27,523 nt of DNA, from the NCBI GenBank assembly GCA_030849075.1, contig JASAOO010003187.1:1-27523 (forward strand). Reading direction: 5' to 3'. This stretch comes from Zelonia costaricensis (taxonomy: Eukaryota; Euglenozoa; Kinetoplastea; Trypanosomatida; Trypanosomatidae). Numbering within the stretch: position 1 is the stretch's first letter; every line of letters starts with the position of its first letter. The position numbers and the translations under genes are program-made. Of this stretch, positions 1 to 9,700 are shown piece by piece. Under the pieces are notes generated by a model. It was given only the letters and a program-made list of their open reading frames with translations, was not told the DNA's origin and searched no databases.

Positions 1-754
1 CGCGGCGGCCGCCGGGGGCGGGCGGGGGGGTCGTGCCCCTGGTGGCCCTGTGTCTTGGCACTTTCTTCGAGTTGGGCTACGTTGGTGGGCCGCTGTTGAG
101 GGCCTTGCAGTGGCGAATGGCGGAATCGAATCTGTTTTCTGTCCCGTTGGCGTCTGGGGGGGCGGGTGCTGTGCGGCGTGTTTTTGGTGGTGTCGGGGTA
201 TGGCGGGGAAGAATTTTGAGAAAAATGGTAGGGTCATGATGTTGCATAGTGTGGTGGAGATTGGGTCTGCTTGTGGATGGAGAGTAGGGGGTGGCATGTG
301 GTGCGTGCTTGTTTGCGCATTGGGGATATCTGGTGAGGGGCGAGAGGGGCCAGCAGAAAAGTGAAAAATGCGGCCCCCCCCCTCGTTCCATGTGTGAGGA
401 GCCCCCCAAAAAGGCACCTCTCTCCACCGTGTTGGAGCCGGTTTTTTTTTCCTCTGGATTTTTGTGCCTGTTGATGATGAAGCTGGTGCTTGTCCTTAAT
501 GTTGGTGCTTCAGTGAATGCCGCGGCCGACGGTAGCCGTTGCGGGGGCCCTTTGCCGGCTACGCTTGACCGGTCTTTCGCCGACGATGAGAACTGCTGTC
601 CCGCTTTGAAAGATAAAAGCCATGGCCATATGGTTGGCGGAAACCTACTTCTCTCTACCTCTCATCTCTCCCAATTGCTCCCCATCAATTCGCTCGCAGC
701 GCAGTCAACAGCGCATATTCTCCCGCCAGACTCTCACACAACCACAGAAGTTCC
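1..754 (+). other. Intergenic region and 5' leader of the giant gene
   Basis: No convincing coding sequence. The first ~500 bases are G/T-rich with several short homopolymers (G run near 23-30, C run near 370-380, T run near 440-450), which fits the 3' UTR or intergenic DNA of an upstream gene lying outside the window. Short open frames here have no recognisable protein character. A pyrimidine-rich stretch begins near 644 and leads into the splice signals of the next gene. Confidence 0.7.
644..699 (+). promoter_or_regulatory. Candidate trans-splice acceptor of the giant gene
   Basis: A pyrimidine-rich tract (about 644-683) is followed by the first AG at 698-699 and another at 703-704. The spliced leader would be added here, leaving a 5' UTR of about 55 nt with no ATG before the start codon at 755. 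The arrangement is seen directly; use as an acceptor is inferred from trypanosomatid biology. Confidence 0.6.
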
Positions 755-3700
755 ATGCTCGAGATTAGTAGTGAAAGCATTCTCTTTGACGAGGTGGCGG
801 TCAACGACATTCCCGTCTACCGACGTCTGCATTTGAGGAGCACGTCGGAGTCACCGACAGTGGTCCACCTTGCTGCCAGCAGTACCGTTGTGCAGTTCCA
901 GCTGCGCAATGAGAACTACGCCGCCATCCAGCGCGTCGGCTATACCGACTTCCTTGCCGTCTACAACGAGGCTTTCGATGCGGTCGGTCTCATCCACAGT
1001 GTAGAACTCGGCGCACTGGAGGAGAAGGAGGTTGTCGTGTCATTTCGCGCCGACCCGTCCACGTTCGCGCACCTGGCTAAAGGAGCACCACCGGCTCCAT
1101 TTTCCGGCACTCTGCAGTTTACAGCTGCAACAAAGTCAACTGCCACCGAGGCAGCCGCGGAGCACACTGTCTCCGTTCCGTTCCGCGCGAACGTCTACGT
1201 CTCCTTTCTCAAGCTGTCGGCGGGTGAGCTGCAAGTCACCATGACGCCGAACAAGACACAAGTGGCGGACTTTGTCGTGACCAACACCTCGTGCCAGCCC
1301 GTCTACTTTGTCGTCCGCGACCAGGCGATGCCGCTGCGTGGGCTGGAGGTGGCGTTGTACGAGTCCGACAAGTTCGAGGAGCCAAAGCTTGGCCACCGCC
1401 TCCTGCTCGACAGCTACGCGTCTATGACCTTCTCGCTGATGATCCGCTCGTCGGCGGTGCAGCAGCAGTACCACACGGTGCTGCAATGCGACAACCTGCG
1501 CGACACCCGCAACACCACATCCCTCTACGTCAGCGTCAACGTCGCCGCCGACTTGCAGGGCGACCTCATCGCGCTCCCCGACACCTCAATCAATTTCGGC
1601 GATGTGTACCGAGGCACCAAGGCCACGGCGAGCCTGCGCATTCAGGCTCTTGACATCCGCGAGGAGGCGGCAGTGCGGCTTGGCGATGTAGACCGGCGCA
1701 AGTGCGAGGGCAAGCTCACTCTTTTGAAGGGTGACACCTCTGTCGACGAGCTGCTCATCTGCACAGAAAAGGGTAACCAGACATACAGCATCACGCTGCT
1801 GTATCAGCCGACGTACGACGGCGAGTCCCACGAGGCGGCGCAGAAAAAATTTGATGTGGAGCTTTTTGTCACATCGGCGGCCCGCGCACGCAGCCAGCGC
1901 GTCGTTGTGCGCTGCACTGCCGTTCTCTACACGAGCAACATCGTCGTGCCGCAGCGCTCCGTGAACTTTGGCGACTGCCAAGTCGGGCAGAGCAAGCGCT
2001 ACACGCTGCAGATCGAAAACCACTCGCCGCTTGCTGGCCGAATTGTGGTGGAGCTGCGCAGCAAAATTATCCAAATCGAGGGCGTCGTGGCGGCGGCGAA
2101 GAATGTGGGGCGCGAGATAAAGGAGGAGTTTTTCATTGCCCCGTCGGCGTCGCTGTCCATCACGCTGCGCATCACCCCGCAGCGTGTGAACCCTATGTAT
2201 CGCAAGCAGCTCACCATCATCAACGCATCCAATCCGGCCGAGGACCGGCAGGTGATTAATATCGAGGCCAACAACATGGCCCCGTTGGACACAAAGCTGC
2301 ACGACGAGTTGTACTCGTGGCGGTGCGACCTGGGCAACATTGACGGTGCCGGTGGTGGGCGCCGCGGCCCGTCGACGCTGTGGGCCATCTCCGACGTCCC
2401 GCTCATTGTACCATACAGCGTGCAGTCAAAGGTGGACCGCGAAGTGGTGCTGAACTTGTGCTCGTCGTGCCCAGAGATCGAGGTGTTCTACTCTGCCGAC
2501 GTCGCCCTGTGCGAGCAGCTGAGCGCCATCGCGGCGGAGATGCGCTCGTTTTGCGTGTACGGTGAAACAGAAGACGCCAGTCACTTGACAAACGAGTCGG
2601 CCGAGCAGCTCTTCACGGCGCGGGAGGGACTGCTGCGGCTGCTGGCGGGAACGTCGTGCAACGTGACGAACCGAATTGCACTGGGGCCGCTGGCGTCGCT
2701 GAAGGCGTACGTGCTAATTATTCGAACCGCCTCACCCACGGAGCCGCTCACGAAAGAGGACGGCATCTCTATCGCCGTAGACGGAATTGAGGCGCCGCGC
2801 TTCGTGCGGCTGTCGTACCGGCTGTGCGGCACGTCGTTTGAGCTGAACGGGCAGAAGACCAAGAACTTCGGCGAGGTCAACATTGGCGTGAAGAAGACGA
2901 CAAAGCTGCCCATCGTGAACCGGTGCAACTCTTTTCTGTACCTGCATCTGTCCAAGTCGCGCTCCGTCACGGCGGAGCACATTCGCATGGAGAGCAGCGA
3001 CAAGCAGTCGATTTTTCTGACGATCCGTCCGTACGCGTCGCGCGAGATTGAGCTGACCCTGTACCCGGGCATCAAGGGCGTCTTCCAGGAGAAAATCCGC
3101 GTGGCGAACATTTTGAACATTCAAAACACAATCAACGTAACGCTCAAGGCGACGGTGACCAAGGCGGACACGTTCGAAATTAGCCCCGACTCGTGGACGT
3201 TCGAAATGATGGTGCCGTCGTCGGCGAGCGTGCCGGCGCTGATGGCGTCGCCACTGAAGCCGGACGACACTGCCGCAGCGAACACGCGGGTGGGCGCCAA
3301 GTTCACCGTGTCGAACACCAGCAATGCGCGGCGGCAGATTGTGGCGCGCGTTGAGCTCGGCAGCTCCAGCGCCGCCTCCGGCGTCACCGCGGCGAACCCG
3401 TATCTGTCGTTTGCCGGCGTGAAGGTGGCGGTGCAGCTCGACATGACGCTCAGCGGTGCCACCTCGGTCTCAACTCGCAAGTTGGAGGAGCAGATCGAGA
3501 AGCTTGAGCAGAAGCTAAAAATCTACGTGCGGAAAAAAAAGACGGAGAAGGCCGAAAATGCGATGCGGAAGATTGAGGCGTACAGGCTGGCGCTGAAGGG
3601 TGAGGAGGTCGACCTCACGGCGGTGGAGGCGGCGGCGTCGGCGACGCAGAGCACGACGGACCACGAATTGTCAGAGAGCGAGGACGAGGGCGGTGCCGCG

Positions 3701-6700
3701 GCGCTGCAGGCGTGGCGCAGCAGGACGCAGCAGAGCGACATTGTGCAGCTGCTGCGGCGCGAGGGTGTCGCCCTGCCCTCGATGGGCGCTGGCGAGTCGG
3801 TCATGATCACGCTGTTGCTGGTCTGCCGCCGCGTTGTCGAGGAGCAGATCCCGGCAACGCAAACGCAGACGATGAACGTTTTGTTTTATGAGGCGCGTGA
3901 TCAGGAGGCAAACCGCATTATTCCAATTGACATGATCCTAATGCGCACTCCCGGAGACGTCTCGCCACCTCCGGCAGGACAAGCGGCAACCGCCGGTGCG
4001 CCAAACGAGTCCATCCTCTCGCCGCCCGGGTTGCGGGCCTCGCTCGGCGCGATGCCGGCGCGATCGTTGTCGCCGATGTCCGGTATCGGCGAGCTGCCAC
4101 GCTTGCCTGGCGACGGCGCCGCTGTACTGGTGCGCACCGTGCCGAGCCGGCCAGCGCCAACGATCCGGCTCACGACAAGCCCTGCTCACGCCGGCGGGCG
4201 TCGTGCGCAGCCGACGTTCATGGGGCACCCGCTGCTCGTGCTGCGCAACTGCATCGTGAATGATCAGACGGAATTCAGCTTTGTCGTCGAGGCTAATGCG
4301 GACACGACAATCGTCGTGCTGGAGCCGCGGAGGTGCGGCGGCAGTGTGGCCGAGGTGCTGGATGCGCGCTTTAAGCTCTTTCCGCGCAACGGGCACGTGC
4401 GGCAGCAGGAGCCGCTGCGCATCGTCGTGGAGTGCACGGCGCGCAGCGTGGGGCCGCAGAAGTACTTTATTCCGGTCAAGAACATCCGCAACGCGGCCGA
4501 CGTGCACTACCTCACAGTCGAGATGAACCCGACAGAGGAGATCGAGATGCTGACGACGGAGCCCCGGGAGCTGCTCTTCCGTGACGTCATCACGCCGTGC
4601 GCAGCGTCGCAGCTGGAGGCGCAGCTGGTGCTGATTCGCAGTCGCTTCCCCTTTCCGCACGCCCTCGTCGTGCGCACCAACAAGCCCGCGCAGCTCGCCC
4701 TATTCGAGGACGCGGCGTGCACGGTGCCGTTGCTGCACCCGATCCGGCGCGTTTTTGTGAAGGAGACGGTGCGCGTGTACGTGCAGCTGCGGCCTGGTGC
4801 CCGCTACATCGACCCGTGCGCGCGGCACATTCGCGCCGGCGTCCTCGTCGAGGCCGTCGCGGCAAACCCTGCCGTCACGTCTGCGGCGTACTGCGTCGTC
4901 GGCAAAGCGGTGCTGCGGGCGTCGGCGTGCGTGGGCAGCGGCCTTGTCGAGGTGCCGCAGCGCTGCCTCGAGCTCGGTTGCGTCGCGGCGTCGCAGCACT
5001 TTGTCAAGACGCACTTCACGGTATGCAACACGTCACACACCTTCGCCCTGCGCGTCGCCCTCGTGCCGTCGTCGCCGCTGCTGGAGGTGGCAGAGGAGAC
5101 GTCGACCGGCAACGAGGTGGTGCTGGCACCGCTGCAAGAGCGCCGCGTGTCGCTCGTCGTCCACCTGCCCGCGCCAGGGCTGACGCAGGAGTGCATCGAC
5201 GTCGTGAACCGCAGCAGCGCGCAGGAGGCGATTCGCGTGACGCTGTCGGCGCTGCGCATGAACGACGGCATCGTGCAGGTGCAACCTGCCGCGAACACGC
5301 CGCTGGCCTTTCCAGTCGCCGCTGTCGTGCGCGGCGAGCAGGGCCGACCGCTGCACCTGCACCAACCGGTGTCGTGCTCCATCAAGATGGCCAACTACAA
5401 CAGCCACCGCGAGGTCGTGCTCTCCACCACGGCCATCTCGCACGCAGGCGGTGCCGTTCCGCTGTGGTTCCACACACCCGAGACGGAAGCCGCAGTGCGG
5501 GCGGCCTTCGAAGAAGAGCAGCGCCAAGCGCTCGAGGCCGCGGCGGAGCGGCCGCAAACACCTGCGCAGGCGAGCGAGTCGCGGCCCGGCACGGCGGCAC
5601 CGGCGACGACGCCTGTGACAGACCAGCCGCCCTCCCTCTACGCGAAGGGGCGGGTCGAGCTGAAGGCAAACCACGCGCAGGTCGTGACGTGGACGCTCAC
5701 GGCGCTACCCACGCTGACCCCGGCAGAGGTCGCGGCGGTGCTGCGGCACCAGATGGTGACCGTCACCGCCACGCTGCACGTGACCGTGACGTACACGGCA
5801 CACTCGGCACGCGGCGGGCCCGTGGCGGGCGCGGCTGCGGCGCAGGCTGGTCGCTACCGCGGCCCCACCGTTGGCCAGTGCGTCCTTCTCGTCCCGGTGA
5901 CGCTGTCGCTGGCCATGAGCGAGGGCCGTGCTGAGCCGGCGCAGGTCAACCTCGGCCTTGTCGGCCGCGCCGCATCGGCCCCGGCGTCGCCGATCGTGTC
6001 CGCCTCGCAGACCGAATCCGACTCGGATGCGGAGCCGGACTCGGTGCGGGGCGCTCCGGCCGAGGCAGGCGCTGCGGCGGACACCTTCGCCAGTGGTCGG
6101 GCGGAGGAGGCGGTGCTGGCGGCGCGGCAGCGGCGGCGTCGGCGCTCGTTAGTGTCGAAGCTGCGCCGCCCGCTGCAGCACACTTTCGGCACCTTCGCCT
6201 CCAAGCCTGGGCTGCAGCAGCCGACGAGCTCCAACGTCGCCGTGAGCTTCCGCCTCGTGAACCTGTCACCCGTGATGCCGCTGCCGCTGAAGGTGGAGTG
6301 CCCGCCTGTGCTGCGCTTCACGCAGTCGCGCCTCACCATTGCCCCAGGCGAGACCGTGTACGTCGAGGCTATGCTGAACCTGAAGCTGATCGTCACGCAG
6401 GGCCCCTTCCGCTACGAGGCCTTCTTCGTCAACGAGTGGAACCCCGAGAACGACATGGCCGTGCGCGTCACTGGGCAGCACTACTGGAAGGTGTTTCAGG
6501 TCTTGCGGACCGACACACAGGAGGAGGTGCGCGAGTCTCTGACGCTGCCGCCGCTGCGCATCGAGCCGTCGCTGCGGGTGCCGCTGGCAGAGCTGAAGCT
6601 CAGCTTCGTGGCGACAGAGCCGGACGTGGAGCTTGACCTGCACCTGCAGCCCAACCCCAAGCTGGACGGCCTGTTGGAGCTCGTTCTGCTGCACTACGAC

Positions 6701-9700
6701 GCCACCTCCGCCGCGCGCCACCTCAGCTACCGCACCGAGGAGACACCCGCAGCGCCGGCCTCGCCGCCGGCAACCGCCGGCGCAAGTGCTGCTGCCGCTG
6801 CTGCACTGGGCTCGAACGCTGCCGGTGCCGGCGGTGCACCGTCGCAGGGCGGCGTGGCGCTCGCGCCGCCGACGAACCTGTCCTTCACGGCCGCCCCGCT
6901 TGCCGGCGCCGCCCTCGCGGCGGCCGCATCGACCACGTCCTTCGCGCTGACCAGTCCCAGCGCAGGTGCGGCGGCCGCGATAGGCAGCGGTGCGCCGCTC
7001 GCAGACGACGCAGGTGGCGGCGGTATCGGTGTCGCGGGGACGGCAGGCGCAGCGGTGGGCGGCTCCAGCGCCCCGGCGGGTACGGCGGGTGCGGCTGCTG
7101 CGGCGGGTAAGCCGACGGCGCCGCCGCTGGGCGCGCTGAAGGCGCGGAAGGCCGGCCCGACGGCAGGCGGTGCGCCCACCACGTCGGGTGCGGGCACCTC
7201 GTCCAGCAACACGACGGCTGCCGCCGCTGCCGCAAGCCGCTCCCAGACGCTGCGGCTGCGCTGTCTACTGCGCGGCGGCGACCTCGCGGCACTCGTGGCG
7301 CTCTTCTTTGGTTACCGCAAGCCGCGCGCGGCGGGCCCTGCTGCCGCGGCTCCGGCCGCCACCGCGGCACCACCGTCCGCGACCGGCTCCAGCGCCGCCG
7401 CTGCCGTCGATGTCTCCGCCGCCACCGCGGCGACGGCCGCTGCTGGGGGGCCGTCGCCATGGACGCACGACCGCATCGCCGAGCTGGAGCGGCGCAGTGC
7501 GGCCGTGACGTCGAACAACGTGTGGCTGGGGAGCTTCCTCGTCGCAAACCCCTTCACTGAGACGGAGGAGGTGCAGGTCTACGGCAGCCTCGCTGCGTTC
7601 CGCACCATCACCGCGCCCGCCAAGGTCACGCTGCGGCCGAGCCGCGTGACCGTCGAGGCGACTGAGCGGCCGCCCGCATCGACAACGTCGGCGGCGCCGG
7701 GGCCTGCGAGCCGCCTCGTCGCGCAGCTCGGCTACGTGGGCGAGATCAGCCTGACGAACGACTTCGACGTGTACGTGGCGGACGTCACGGTCGCCGTCCT
7801 CGTGCACGAGCGCCTCGCCGCGTCGCTCTGCGTCGATGTGCGCGGCGGGTACCGTCTCGTCGCCACCGACGCGTCCGGCCCGGCCGCCACGGCGTCGCCG
7901 TCGAGCACGTCGGAGGCGGCACGCGAGGACGAGGGCCCCACCGACGGCGACGCGACCGCCACCGCAACGGCCACGTCCGCGCCAACGCCGCGGCCGGTCC
8001 TTCCCGTGGCGACGTCCTTCGTGACGGACGGCGCGGCGCCGGTGTCGACGCCGCACTGCATCCACGTCGGCCCGCGCGAGACGGTTGTGCTCACCGTGGC
8101 GATACGCCCCGTCGAGGCAAACGCACGCCCGTCGTCGACCAGCGCCGCTGCGCCGCTGTCGCTCCCGTCGCTGGAGCAGTACGTGTCCATCGTGGTGGTG
8201 GACGAGAACGTGCCCTTCAACCACGTCGTGAGCCGCATCAACGTCGTCACGCCAACCACTGGCGCAGAGCCGCTGCCCAACGTTGTGCTGACGTCCGTGC
8301 ACGCCGCGCCCGCCTCGCTCGAGGGCGGCGATGGGCGCAGCGCTGGACTCACCGCCGTCACCGCGCAGGCCAGCGACACCGTCGCGCCGCAGGCGGGCGG
8401 CGACGGCAGCGGTGACACTATCACCAACGCAGCGGCGTCGACGGCAGCGGCAAACCTGGCACCGCTCCCGTCTGCCACGTCCCTCGCCACCTCGCCGCAC
8501 GCTGCGGCCGCTGGCGGCGGCACTTCGCCCGGTACGACGGCGCTGTCGGAGGCGAGCGATGCGGTGGAGAGCACCACCGGGGTGGGCGGCGCTGCAGCGG
8601 CCGCGGCTGCGAGGGACGCGGTGGACGCGACGGGTCTGCCTCTCGCGCGTGGCGCCACCCCGTGCGGGTCCGAGGACGCTGCCGAGATGCTGTCAAGCTC
8701 GCTTGCCGGCGCGCTGGTCACCACCGCCACGACGACGACGACCGCCACCGCGTCTCTTGCGCCGCGACACTGGGTTCTGTCGCTGCGCCACTGCGAACCC
8801 CTGGCGGGGTGCGGCGGCGCCTACCTCTGCAACTTTTCTGTCCCCCGCGGCGACACGTACGACCCGAACATTCTCATCACCAACCACGCCACGGACGCGG
8901 CGGTGCGGTACACGGTGCAGGTCGTCTCGCAGAGCCCGCAGGTGTGGCTGCTGCTCACCTCGACGAGCGGCGTGCTGGCCGCTGGCGAGACACAGCCGCT
9001 GCGGGTGCAGGTGCTCTCGTCCGAGGTGGGCTCCTTCGTGGGCTATGTGGCCATCACGAACTCGCATGACGCCCGCGAGGTGCTCTACCTGCGCCTCAAC
9101 GCCGAGGTCTTCGTCCCTGGCACAGCGGAGGGCGTCTTCGACGTGGTAGCCATGAACACCGGTCACCGCCTCGCCACGTCGAGCGCGGTGCACAGCGTGA
9201 AGATGGGGGCCGTGTACGGCGCCGGCACCTGCCGCTCGCTCATCGCGCTCGAGATCGTGAACAAGGGCAGCGTGGCGCTGGAGTTCCCTGTGTCGGTGGT
9301 GCTGCCGATGCGCCAGGAGCTGCGGCCGATCCCACCCACAGTGTGGTACGGCACCAGGAGCGTGGCCGCTGCAGGGCAGCGCAGGCGGCCGCTCTCCGCC
9401 GCTGCCGCCGCAGCCCTCCCGCCCCGCCGCGCGACCGCCGGCGACGGCCCCACCGCGGAGACGCCGCCCACCGCGGCCGAGAACGGCGCCGTCGCCTCGC
9501 TGCCGCGCTCCCCGCTGGAGGCACCGCGACTTCCCACGCAGCGACAGCAGGCGGCCCACGACCACAGCAGCCGCACCCACCACCATCATCACCACGCGCG
9601 GCACGGCGCAGCACCGAGCGCGGGCACCGGCGGTGTGCGGCCCAGCAGCAGCAGCGGCAGCGGCGGCGGGAGCAGCAGCGGCGGGGGTGGCCAGGCGGTC

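Noticed and set aside
4597..5934. A 445-codon + strand frame within the giant gene
   Set aside because: Arg/Ala/Gly-rich translation in a different phase from the giant's continuous frame, which carries the recognisable repeats.
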